Assembly (NCBI GenBank): GCA_916048095.2
Contig: OU696591.1
Coordinates: 5,659,999-5,723,998 of the forward strand
Direction: 5' to 3'
Length of the DNA stretch: 64,000 nt
Origin: Sacculina carcini
Taxonomy: Eukaryota > Arthropoda > Thecostraca > Sacculinidae
Shown: one piece after another, positions 12,220-21,992 of the stretch
How the letters are laid out: each line of letters begins with the position of its first letter
Numbering within the stretch: the first letter of the stretch is position 1
Notes under the pieces: model-generated
What the model saw: the letters and a program-made list of their open reading frames with translations, nothing else
What the model was told of the DNA's origin: nothing
Database searches by the model: none
Program-made: the position numbers and the translations under genes

Positions 12220-13009
12220 TATAGAAAAACACCCACGAAAGCCGAGCAGAAAACACACACACACACACACACTTGTCCACAGCAACACAACGCTAAATCC
12301 CTGCTGTATCACTCCACGAACTAGAATAACGAACAAGGTTAAGAAGCAGCCGCACCAGACTTGTTCAAACACGCACCAACATATGCACCGCTTGAAACAG
12401 CGCGCAACAACAAACAAACCAACGAGCACAATGCAATGATGCCAGACTGATTCACCGCACTCACTCAAATATCGCCCTTGGCCTTAGTAACACTTTCTTC
12501 CGCTAGATAGCGCTGTGAAATCTCAGGAGCGCTAATTTCGCGCGCATTCAAACGCTTCTGCGAAAATGATCAATGCGATAAACTGTGATTATTCTTGAGA
12601 AGTGCGGTAATAATACAGGATTCCCAATACCATTGGTCATTTGATTTGAGAAAATTTAAAATTAATTTGAAGAAATTTAAAATTGATTTGACAAAAATCA
12701 AATGGGAGTTAAAAAGTGAAAATAGAGTCCAAAAAGCAAAAATGATTTTAGATGAGTGGAAATGGATTCATTATCAAACAGCTCATCAGTTTATAAATAT
12801 ACATTTATAATTTGCAATTAAAGTTTGTGCGTGCAATATGTTGTCTTTTTTCTGCTTGAGCTTTGGCGTTTTTCTATTTAGGTGTCTGGCAGCACTGGTT
12901 TGCGATGAACTTGAATTGCATGCTGAGATCACATGCTTTTAAAATTTGTTTGTTGTCTGGCGGTTTTTGGTTGCTTATTAAATTAGAATATTCAAATATC
13001 TTAGTTGTC
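12220..13009. promoter_or_regulatory. Shared intergenic region of a divergent gene pair
   Basis: 790 bp separate the two inferred start codons (MOSPD2-like minus, SNAPC2-like plus), so both promoters probably lie here. Around 12465-12570 is the least AT-rich part. A CA tract at 12253-12272 is close to the MOSPD2-like ATG. No convincing TATA box was identified. The 71-codon ORF at 12595-12810 is Lys-rich and has no support. Confidence 0.4.
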
Positions 13010-16000
13010 ATGCCTGACGAGAGGCGTTTTTCACTTCGATGGTGAGTGTATGTTTTTAGGCGATTCGCATTTCATGTTTATTGTATCGATTAACATTTAT
13101 GCAACCTACAATGTTAGATCAATTCAAAAATATGTTCACTACAATGAAAATCCGGAATGTGTGCCAGTATGTGTTGGGTTAGCGATGTAATCTGATTTGG
13201 TACGTAGCTAAGGTCTTGTATGATATGTCCTGTCCTGTATGATAGTGCATATTTTGGCCATTTTCAATTAAGCAATTATGCATGGGACATTTTTGTATTT
13301 GTTTAATTATGTTGTGCATATTAACGTTTTTGTTCTTTTATTTGTTTGTTTATGTTAATGTGTGTTTGTTTTGTGTATATATCTGGCAATTTGTGTATGT
13401 GTGTGTGTATGTGTGTTGTTGCGGCTCTAGCCTGTTGCGATCCAACAAAAACGACAAGAACAGACGTTGCCCGGACGGCGACTCGCAGACTTCACAGCGA
13501 CAAGAAGAGCAGCAGCAAGCCGGTCGCTCATGGAGTCGTCGCGAGTTGACGGCGCTGCTAACTGCTCTGCATGAGTTGGGTACGACTGATCTGAACCAGG
13601 TGGCTGCGCGGGTTCCAAGACGATCAGCACACCAGGTGCTTGCATTCTCCACGCTCTTACACACACTCTCTCTTGCTCTTCTTCTCTTTCTCTTACTTTT
13701 TTATTCGTCCTATGTTTTTTCTCTGTAATTTTTCTCTTTCTGCTCCAATCTGATTATTTTGCTATTTCACCTTTTGCCTTTCATTCTTTCATGTCCCCAG
13801 TCTATTGAGTTTCATCTATCAATCTATACTCTTCGCCACTATCGCTTCACTACTATTCCAGTCTTTTCTACTATTCCAGTCTTTCAGCCTTATATCAACC
13901 GATTTCAAGCTAAACTGTGTGTGTGTCTGTGTAGTCACCTGTTTGTACTCAGCTATTTGTTTAGCACAGGAGATTTATTACAGGAGAGTATTTCACACTA
14001 CCCGGTCTGTCTTTAAATGTTCCTACGCTATTAGCTCCTACAATATTCTCCCTTAACTGATTCCAGACATCAACACACCTGTATATGGGAAACTATACTT
14101 CTTAACATCTCTCAAACATCTAGTCCTTTTCAGTTTCTTTCCATGACCCCTCTTGCCTGAATTATCCCAAACTACACAATTATTCCTATCTAACTTTTGC
14201 ATAACCATTCTATGTCTAAAACAATAATCAAGTCGCCCCTTAGACTACGTTGTTCTAAAGATGGCAAACCAAGCACTTTTAGTCTTTCCTCATACGACTA
14301 ACTACACATGTGTTTGTGTTTGTGTGTGTGTGTGTGTCAGGTGCGCGAGTACACGCGCTATCTGCGCTGCGCCGCCAATCATATGGACATGGACGAGAAT
14401 GGCGGAGTGGCGGCGCCCGTCGACGATTGGCTGTCTCGCGTCGAGAATGTCGAGCGTCGCATGTCTGCCGGCTGGCAACATATTGCAAATCGTTCCTCCA
14501 CGCTGGCCGTGACGCTGCGAGCGGCCGCGCTGCAGGAACAAGATCGCGTGACCCCCTCCTCCGGCACATCCAACATCCCGAGAACATCAACAACATCCTG
14601 TACATCCGATACCTCAACAACATCCAGTTTATCGACGATCTCCACAACATCCAGCATCTCCGCCGTCACATCTTCAACATCCACCACATCCAACACCTCC
14701 CGAACATCCGCCATGAAACAGGGGCATTGCCGTGTCGCCAGAGGAAACGGCGGTTGCAGGGCTGCCACTCAAGATTTCAGCGGAGTTTATCTCTATCTGG
14801 CAGCATTGGCTGATAATCAGGTGAAATCTCGTGATTTGGTCGCGGCCAACCTTTTAGTGTTCAGTGATTCAATAAAAAGTTCTGCGATTGCAAATGCAAC
14901 GAGTGTCCTTAGGGTAGCACACACCCGCCTCACAAGCGAGAGGTCCGTGGTTCGAATCCCGGTGGATGAGAATTTTATGGGCGGATTCTATAATCCAACA
15001 GCCCCTGTCCACCCAGCAGTAAATGATGGTACCAGATATCAGTCATGTGTTGTGCCATGCATTCTAGTGAGGTGGTCTTCTTTAATACGTCTTCCGTCCT
15101 TGTGGCGCCATAGCGTAAGTGGCAGGCCTCAAGAGACAGCTGCTACACGGGTAGAAGTCGAGGCTTATTAACACACACAGGTGTACCCCGTGCAGCTCGC
15201 TGTCACCGCAGAACCGACCCTTTCCACGCTATGACACCACAAGGACGGAAGACGTATTAGAGAGGGCCACCTCCCCAGAATGCATGACACAACACATGAA
15301 TGATATCTGGTACCATCATTTACTGCTGGGTAGACAGGGGCTGTTGAATTATAGAATTCACCCAATGAAATTCTCCTCGGCCGGGATTTGAACCACGGAT
15401 CTCCCGCTTGTGAGGCGGGTGTGCTAACAACTGCACCACGCAGTCCAACAAGTGTATGTGCTTATTGTATGTGTTTATTGTGTAGGTGCCTCCGTCGCCT
15501 AGTGGTGATACAGCTCGGTATTTGCTGGCATTACTTCATCATCTGGCAGCTCTGGTGAAAAATATCGACACGTCGGCTTATCAACGCTGGCTGCATAATT
15601 TCGCCACCACTAACACCACCAATGACGTCACCAATGACGTCACCAATGACGTCACCAATGATGTCACCAATGACGTCACCAATGATGTCACTAATGATGT
15701 CACCAATGATGTCACTGATGACGTCACCACGGACACCAATGAAACTTCTCATGATGATACCACTTCAAAGAAGGTATCCAAAGAGAAAATGACATCGTTA
15801 TTTTATTTCTCGATGCGATAATCTCCAAAAGTAACGAGAAAACATTTTGAACATTTCATCGTGCGTATATCTTCACCTTTTATTCGGTGCGTATTGAATA
15901 AGGTGATTCTAACGTATTTAATCAGGTGATTAAATAGTTCTCAGCGAGTTGTTTTTAGCAGACAGAAGTCTCAAACACTCGTAGCTGCTGCCTTCCAGAA

Positions 16001-17538
16001 ATCATACTTTTGTGTTAAACATCTGAGTTGTGTTCTGTGGTTGACAATTTTATTAGGTAATTTATTTCAATCATCATCTATTACGCCGTATTTTACAAGC
16101 CATATTTTCGCCCCTCCATTTTAATTGTGCGTTTTTTGCAGAGCGAAACTATGATACCTCTTTAACTGCCGAAATATTTGTCTTCTATATCTGTTCTTTA
16201 TTTGTTAGGCGTCTATAAATGGCAATCAAGTATGTGTGTGTGTGTGTTATCTGTTTTTATCTATCTGTTATGCTGTTATATGTTTGTATGTATGTCTCTG
16301 TGTGTCTGTTATATTGAGTTCTGTTTTATATGTTTGTACGTCTGTCGGGTTGTGTTCTCTGTCTGTCTGTCTGTTTGTATGTATGTGTGCTTGTTGTCTT
16401 GTGTGTATATGATGTCTTTATGTGTGTAGGCTTGAACGTATAGCTGAACGTACTGCGTATTCAAAATGTCTATGTGTCTGCCGGTGTGTTTGTGTTATTG
16501 TGTGTGTGTGTGTGTTTGTGTGTGTATGTATGTATGTATGAGTCTTGTTTGTGTGTGTGTGTGTGTGTTTATGTATGTATGTGTGACTCTTGTGTGTGTG
16601 TTCATACGTTCATACGTTTATTTGTCAACACATCGTTTATATACAGGCAATTAACAAGATAACAACACAATGTTGACTATGCCCTTTAAGCCTGGGGCTT
16701 CTTTTGGGCATATGGATTTTAACGAATTCAGTGTTCAGTAATACATTTTATAACACGTTGACAACACGAGTGCTTACATGCAATGCCAAAATACAAAATA
16801 TGTAAGCATAAATATTAAAAAGTAGTTTCGGGCAATCACTAACATATTCATTCCTTTATTTGATGTGTGTGTATGTTAGGGCCGCGACATTTTCCTCGTT
16901 CCCGACGATAGTGCGGCCATTGTGGCGCAGCTAGTCAGTCCTGAATCGATCATGAACCCACTGCGCGTTCCCGATGCCATGCTAGTCAGTCCGCTGGCCA
17001 GCATATTCTCCGGCCTGGCGTGGCATCCATTAATCCCGTCATCAGCTAGTACATGTGGCATTGCCGATATGACCTCTGTGGTGGCTGATTTTGTTGGTGG
17101 AGCGGCCATTGGTGGCGTGTCGGCTGTGGCAGCGGCTGACAGTGCGACAGGTGTGCTACTTGCTACTCACACACACACACACACACACATTTCATTTCAT
17201 TTCATTTCTGGAGTCATTTGTAAAGCGCAATACACACACATCATGTCTCAATTGCGCTGATATAAACATTTAACACCACATACATTCATGTACAATCACA
17301 TGCATATTCAAATATATGTTTCGTATTTACAAAGCAACACAATACAATACAGGCAGAACACAGACACACGCACACACACGTACACGAGCTCATCGGCAAA
17401 TACCTTAGCCGGTTCATCAAGATAGCGATGACACTAATCTTACAGAGAATTCAGCCAGGTACTACCTGTACTGAGCGCACGAAAACATCATACATCACAA
17501 ACACACCGCACACCTCATATATATACAATGATGACATG

Positions 17539-17569
<31 letters not shown>

Positions 17570-19156
17570 GACAGACATACCGTAAATGCTCTTTTTATCC
17601 GACATGCCGGATTATTTTTCGACCTCCCTGCGTATGGTGCCGGATTTTTAGAGCCTGTCGGATTATTTTTTGGTCACTCCGCACGGTAGGATTGCGCCAA
17701 AAACTGCAACACAAAAATAGTGCACTAATAACAGGGACGAGGACACATATGAAGACGAATATTTCTGCTTTGATTAATGAGTGCCGGTTTATAAGAGGAT
17801 TGCTAAATAAACTGTTGCTGAACTATAACTGAATCGTGGTTGCAGTTTCAATAAGCCTTTCCAGGAAGTGGCGGATTATTAGAGCATGCCGGATTATTTT
17901 TCAACCCATACCTGAGTGTGCCGGATTATTAGAGCCTGTCGGATAAATAGAGCATTTACGGTAAGTTATGTCGGTCTAAGGCAGTGGTTCTCAACCTTTT
18001 GTTCAGTGTTGCAGCACCGTTTTTTCAAATCACCAGTCAGTTCTTGCACCGCCACCTTGTATTCTTGATATCTATGAGAAAATATAAAAATACAAACGTA
18101 ATAACAAAACTTGTATTTAATATTCATTCATACAACTCCTATATTAAGAGGATTAAGCAAAACTGCTGTTTAGGTAAAATATAATGCGTAGGGTAAACAT
18201 ATAATTTCTTTAAAGTGAATTACACGAATATTCGTACCCCTAGGGGTTTGAGCACCCCCGGTTCAAAACCGCTGCTCTTTGCTCGACGAACATTGCTGTT
18301 ATTTTGAGCTTTGTATATTTGTTTGAAATGATTATGTTGTAGAAATGTGGCGATAAATCAAATATACAAACATATTCTCTCCTACTACATAATATTTCAA
18401 CATGTGTGTGTGTGTGTGTGCTTGTGTATGTGTTTGTGTATGTATGCTTGTGTGTGTTTTTGTATGTGTGGGTGTGCTTGTTTTTTGTTTGTAGCTGCGA
18501 ACGGTTCGTCATTCAAATCGGAATCCACTTGTGACCCGGACAAGCGCCGTAACAATACTGAAGATCCACACCGCCACCATCAAGCTTCTTTGAATCAATT
18601 AACCCGTTCTTCTACCACCCCTGCGCCTCTACAGCCTCTCGATGTCTCCAGAGTGGACGGCATTTTCGGTGACTTTCTCAATGAAGCAAGCGGTTCGCGA
18701 CTTGGCCGCTTGCGCGTGTCTGACTCTGGCACCTCTGTCGACTCGGATGCCCCAGCGAGGCTCGAGACGTTTGGAGAGGCGGATGAGTGTGGCAAGCACG
18801 GTACAATTGTGGGCGATTCAAGTGTGTGCAGAAGTAATGGCGTGCCATCGATCGACGAGTTTCGGCAGTCGAGTCTTGTGGCGGCCGGCAGGTTAGATGT
18901 TGCCGACACGGATGATTTGACGGGAGATGTGTGTTCTGAAAGTGTCACCGATGATAAGTCGAGTGGCGATTCCTCGACAGCCTCTGGCGACGGAGAGGAC
19001 GCTAAATCTGTCAAAGGGTCTCCTCAGACTTCGAAAGAAAGTGGCAAGGAAGAAGGGGCAGATGTGTCCTCGACCAAAAAGAGGAAAAGACGCGTGGTCG
19101 GCAAACAGCCTGTAGCCTCTTCGTCGAGAAAGAGGTGCCGAAAAATGCGACATTGA
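13010..19156 (+). CDS. SNAPC2: SNAPC2-like snRNA-activating complex subunit, six exons
   Basis: Exons read by eye: 13010-13041, 13431-13635, 14341-14820, 15486-15773, 16880-17150, 18495-19156. All have AG/GT borders, and the total is exactly 646 codons with a TGA stop. The protein (645 aa) has a Myb/SANT-like segment (SWSRRELTALLTALHEL to REYTRYLRC, spanning the exon 2-3 junction), PVDDWLSRVENVERRM, then DFSGVYLYLAALAD and MNPLRVPDAML. These occur in the same order as comparable segments in vertebrate SNAPC2 (SNAP45), part of the complex that binds snRNA promoters for Pol II and Pol III; the comparison is from memory. Low-complexity inserts: a Ser/Thr repeat in exon 3 and nine TNDV repeats in exon 4. 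The tail is acidic/Ser-rich and ends in a basic KKRKRR and SSRKRCRK cluster, a likely nuclear signal. The start ATG is chosen because its exon ends in phase 2, as exon 2 requires. Another SANT protein is the alternative. Confidence 0.72.
13042..13430. other. Intron 1 of the SNAPC2-like gene
   Basis: Begins GTGAGT and ends in a TG-rich run before CTCTAG. No internal feature recognised. Confidence 0.5.
13636..14340. other. Intron 2 of the SNAPC2-like gene
   Basis: T/C-rich in its first third and ending in a GT microsatellite (about 14308-14338) that directly abuts the 3' splice site CAG. No repeat family recognised. Confidence 0.5.
14566..14715 (+). repeat. Coding Ser/Thr hexamer-type repeat
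   Basis: Within exon 3 of the SNAPC2-like gene, ACATCC-type units recur and encode runs such as TSTTSCTSDTSTTSS. It is probably a disordered linker grown by slippage. Confidence 0.8.
14905..15115 (+). mobile_element. tRNA-derived SINE, copy 1
   Basis: Begins with a tRNA-like head: TAGCACACACCCGCCTCACA, then GGTCCGTGGTTCGAATCCC, which is a B-box. The CAC at the anticodon position points to tRNA-Val. The body has AATGATGGTACCAGATATCA and TACGTCTTCCGTCCTTGTGG. It is truncated near the 3' end. It lies in intron 3 of the SNAPC2-like gene, with an inverted copy directly after it. The tRNA-like part is not a functional tRNA. Confidence 0.8.
15137..15446 (-). mobile_element. tRNA-derived SINE, copy 2 (inverted)
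   Basis: Most complete copy on the minus strand: head TAGCACACCCGCCTCACAAG, B-box GTGGTTCAAATCC, body as in copy 1, and a 3' part with CGAGCTGCACGGGG and CGTGTAGCAGCTGT. It lies about 20 bp from copy 1 in opposite orientation, so the intron transcript could fold into a duplex of some 200 bp. Confidence 0.8.
15618..15732 (+). repeat. Coding 12-bp minisatellite (TNDV repeat) with CRE-like cores
   Basis: Nine tandem units of ACCAATGACGTC type in exon 4 of the SNAPC2-like gene, encoding Thr-Asn-Asp-Val. Five units carry the perfect palindrome TGACGTCA (the CREB/ATF core) and four have TGATGTCA. Confidence 0.9.
15774..16879. other. Intron 4 of the SNAPC2-like gene
   Basis: Starts GTATCC and ends TATGTTAG. 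It holds TGTG/TGTA-rich stretches (16220-16620). No transposon recognised. Cys-Val-rich ORFs there are repeat artefacts. Confidence 0.5.
17580..17961. mobile_element. TA-flanked MITE (pogo/Tc1-mariner-like)
   Basis: Inverted ends CCGTAAATGCTCT and AGAGCATTTACGG, with TA on both sides (17578-17579, 17962-17963). The interior repeats a GCCGGATTATT motif in both orientations. The TA target fits the Tc1/mariner group. No transposase. 382 bp. Confidence 0.8.
17982..18274. mobile_element. hAT-like MITE with CAGTGGTTCTCAACC end
   Basis: Ends CAGTGGTTCTCAACC and GGTTCAAAACCGCTG form imperfect inverted repeats typical of hAT elements. No matching 8-bp duplication remains. 293 bp, non-coding. Confidence 0.6.
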
Positions 19157-20200
19157 GTCGTTTAACTCGGCACCGGCATGCATACAACACTAGACAGCTA
19201 CTTCTGACTCGCCAAACTGTGAGTATTGTGAAAGCCGTTTGTGGTTTACCTACAGGACTTTAGGATCTTAAGAGTTGATCCAATGTTTCTGAAGATGACT
19301 TTAGTAAAAGTCGAATGGTGCCTCTGGCTAAAATTAGTTCTCTCGTTGTTACTGATAAAATCACTTTCTGAAGACTAGAGCAAAATGGTGATACAAATAC
19401 ACACAAAACAGAAAACACTGTAGACGTCTACAGAACATGGATTTTAGGATTGTCTTTTTGTATCATTGGTTATCTCAGAAAACAAAAAAGATAGCTCTCA
19501 AATAACTTCAACTGCATTGAAATTTCGGCCACTGACAATTTTCACGGTATTTTTCTATGTAGCGCTCAGTTGTATGTGAAATTCTTCATTCACGCTTGGT
19601 TCCTTGTTCTCAGCATGGTTGCTGTTGTTTCTGCTAGATGCTTTGTTCAAGTGTTCGTCTTTCAGTATTTGGAATCTCAGCAATCCGTACACATTGATTC
19701 GATGTGGATATGATATATGATCGATTATAATGTCTGAATATACAAAACAACTGAGTGGGTTGTCTTTACAACATATTGCGAGGTGATCATTTCACTACAG
19801 TTAATTTGTCATTTATATAGCTCATCAGTATTCTCGGTGTTCAAAGTTAGTCTACCATACTGATTAATGTTTAAAGTTGCAGTTATAGTCACGCGGGAAG
19901 TCGCATTTAATACTTGTGCTGTTAAATATTTATTTCCTCGCTGTTTACCAGGAATAATTTTTACGTTAAAGGAATGTGAACGCATGTCCTGATTAAAACG
20001 ACAACTGTATTTCCCAATATGTTTTATTTTTCAAGGGGAAAGTTAATGATAAACTAAATAAGTGTTCTGTCAAGCGTATAATTACATTATGATCAATCAA
20101 CGGTAGGTTGGTTTCTTTTGGCGAACGCATTTGTCTCTGGTTTTACCACAGCATCGATTATACCGTTTTTTCATATCACACAAGCTCAGGTGTTGGCAAT
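19157..20200. other. Intergenic spacer before the phosphatase array
   Basis: Presumed 3' UTR of the SNAPC2-like gene, then AT-rich DNA. No repeat or gene recognised. Homology to the other phosphatase promoters begins at GTGTTGGCAATCTGCC near 20191. Confidence 0.5.
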
Positions 20201-20271
20201 CTGCCAATTCGCACCAATCAAACAATTAAGCAATTATTTACTGAGGTCTCCACAGGTGCTCGTCTCACGGG

Positions 20272-20278
20272 TATATAA
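20272..20278 (+). promoter_or_regulatory. TATA box of ALP1
   Basis: TATATAA lies 46 bp upstream of the ATG, inside a block of about 130 bp conserved at ALP1-ALP5 and partly at ALP6. This leaves a 5' UTR of only 15-25 nt and makes upstream in-frame start codons unlikely. Confidence 0.8.
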
Positions 20279-20324
20279 ACCCAATGCCTGTTCCTCATAT
20301 TCGTGCTTGCTTCATACTACCACA

Positions 20325-21992
20325 ATGAAGTTTCTTGTAGCTGCGTGTCTGCTGTCTCTGGCGGTCTGTGTGCCGCTCGATTCTCGTGTCGAAGATGAAG
20401 ATGAGTTGGAGATGCACGAGATGTGGGCTCCTACATACCAGGAGGTCCAGAGCAAGATGGGACTAGGCAAACGGGAGTCTCTGTCTAGATCAGGACAAGT
20501 TCTGGATGCCACCTACTGGAGAGGTATTGCCCAGGACATAATCTCCACCAAGCTGGCAGACCAGATCTACCACAAACAGGCAAAGAACGCAATTCTGTTT
20601 ATTGGTGATGGTATGTCAATTCACACGTTGGCAGCAGCTCGCAAACGCAAGGGATTGCTCGCAGGTGATGATGTGCCTGAGCACACCATGCTTTCCTGGG
20701 AAACGTTCCCTTACACCGGTCTGTCCAAGACGTACAACTGCGATCGCTGGACTGCTGATTCCGCTTCTACAGCGACGGCATACTTGACCGGAGCTAAAGG
20801 TAACTTCTTGACGGTTGGAGTAGACTGCACCGTGACCATCTGGGACTGTGATGCTGTCAACGAGAACTCATCACCGAAGTCCATCCTGCGGTATGGTGTG
20901 GAGGCAGGAAAGTGGGCTGGTCTGGTATCCACTGCTCGTATCACGCACGCTTCGCCTGCTGCCACATTCGGTCATACTGCTTACCGTACATGGGAGTCTG
21001 ACGCCGACTTCAAGGCTATGGAGTGGATGACTGGACCGGTGAAAGACTCGTGCAAGAATAATATGAAGGACTTGTCATCGCAGTTTGTTGATCGTGAAGG
21101 TATTGATCTGAATGTGGCGTTCGGAGGGGGATGGGGTAAATTCCTGCCAAAGACAGTTGAGGGTGGTACCCGCCTTGATGGACGCGATCTTATCCAGGAA
21201 TGGAAGGATAAACAAGCTTCCTTGGGACGCACGTACGCTTATCTGTCGACCAAGGAAGAGCTGAACAGTTTTGATCCTTCCTCGGCCGATTACGTTCTCG
21301 GTTTGTTCGCCCGTAGTCATATGAATTACCGAGCCTTCCAGGGAGCTGATGAAGTCAGCCTTACTGAGATGGTGACAAAAGCTTTGGAGATCATGAAGAG
21401 GGCACCAAATGGCTTTGTGATGTTCGTTGAGGGAGCAAAGATCGACCATGGTCACCACTATGGAAACGCTTACACTGCCATTGATGAGACCTTGGAGCTT
21501 GAAGAGGTGGTGCAGCATGTGATGGACAACACAGACGAGTCTGAGACTCTGCTGGTGGTGTCCTCTGACCACGCTCACACCTTCAAGATCAATGGATACC
21601 CAGAACGTAGTCTGGACATGTTTGGTCCTGCTTCGTTCTTGGCTGGCGGTATGCAGCGTGGTGGTTCTGCACCGAAGCCGGCACCGAAGCTTCCCTATCC
21701 TATCATGCAGTATTCCAACGGACCAGGAGGTGCTACCAGCTGGGAGGAGTTCAAGGAGAAGCGCGCTGCTCTCATGGACACCAGCGACTCTGCTGAATGG
21801 CGTGATCCTCACTACAAACAAGTTGCTGGAATCTACCTGCCGAAGGAGACTCACGGAGGAGACGACGTGGGAATTTTCGCTCGTGGTCCCGGAGCTCACT
21901 TGCTGCGTGGAAGTCTGGAGGAGAACGTCATCCACCACGTGATCAACTGGGCTCTGTGTCAGGGAGACCACATCACCGTTTGCGACAAATAA
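20325..21992 (+). CDS. ALP: Secreted alkaline phosphatase, copy 1
   Basis: Intronless, 555 aa. Zn/Mg phosphomonoesterase of the alkaline phosphatase family. A signal peptide (1-16) precedes an acidic segment and a dibasic GKR (48-50). Catalytic residues, by family pattern: Asp95 (FIGDGM), nucleophile Ser146 (TADSASTATA), His208 and Ser210 (ITHASPA), Arg221, Glu369, Asp374 and His378 (VEGAKIDHGHHYG), Asp415/His416 (SSDHAH) and His510 (ETHGGDD). The C-terminus ends shortly after a Cys-containing segment (LCQGDHITVCDK), without the hydrophobic GPI signal of most animal family members, so it is probably soluble. The in-frame ORF extends to 20118, but that part covers the TATA box; MKFLVAACLL at 20325 is the start. 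It has 3' flank type A, with AATAAA at 22115-22120. Ser319 variant. Outermost plus-strand copy; the only one of ALP1-ALP5 without an antisense stub upstream. Confidence 0.95.
   Translation: MKFLVAACLLSLAVCVPLDSRVEDEDELEMHEMWAPTYQEVQSKMGLGKRESLSRSGQVLDATYWRGIAQDIISTKLADQIYHKQAKNAILFIGDGMSIHTLAAARKRKGLLAGDDVPEHTMLSWETFPYTGLSKTYNCDRWTADSASTATAYLTGAKGNFLTVGVDCTVTIWDCDAVNENSSPKSILRYGVEAGKWAGLVSTARITHASPAATFGHTAYRTWESDADFKAMEWMTGPVKDSCKNNMKDLSSQFVDREGIDLNVAFGGGWGKFLPKTVEGGTRLDGRDLIQEWKDKQASLGRTYAYLSTKEELNSFDPSSADYVLGLFARSHMNYRAFQGADEVSLTEMVTKALEIMKRAPNGFVMFVEGAKIDHGHHYGNAYTAIDETLELEEVVQHVMDNTDESETLLVVSSDHAHTFKINGYPERSLDMFGPASFLAGGMQRGGSAPKPAPKLPYPIMQYSNGPGGATSWEEFKEKRAALMDTSDSAEWRDPHYKQVAGIYLPKETHGGDDVGIFARGPGAHLLRGSLEENVIHHVINWALCQGDHITVCDK

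Larger units (their letters stand above)
17151..18494. other. Intron 5 of the SNAPC2-like gene
   Basis: Holds CA tracts (17167-17188, 17540-17565), two MITEs listed separately (17580-17961, 17982-18274) and a GT tract (18403-18420) close to the 3' splice site. Confidence 0.5.

Noticed and set aside
12112-12468. 118-residue ORF as a complete gene
   Set aside because: Only its last 34 codons, from ATG 12219 to the splice site at 12117, fit the MOSPD2-like gene; upstream is 5' flank.
14915-14965. Functional tRNA-Val gene
   Set aside because: Only A- and B-box-like head of a SINE; acceptor stem cannot be closed and the sequence runs into the SINE body.
15618-15732. CRISPR array or regulatory satellite
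   Set aside because: Units are 12 bp without spacers and stay in frame in an exon.
20118-20324. N-terminal extension of ALP1 (and similar ones in other copies)
   Set aside because: It runs through the TATA box and promoter block and differs between copies; the signal peptide begins at the MKF start.
21075-21971. 298-codon ORF antisense to each phosphatase gene
   Set aside because: It is a shadow of the coding pattern. It recurs in most copies because the genes are nearly identical, and in ALP3 it is split.
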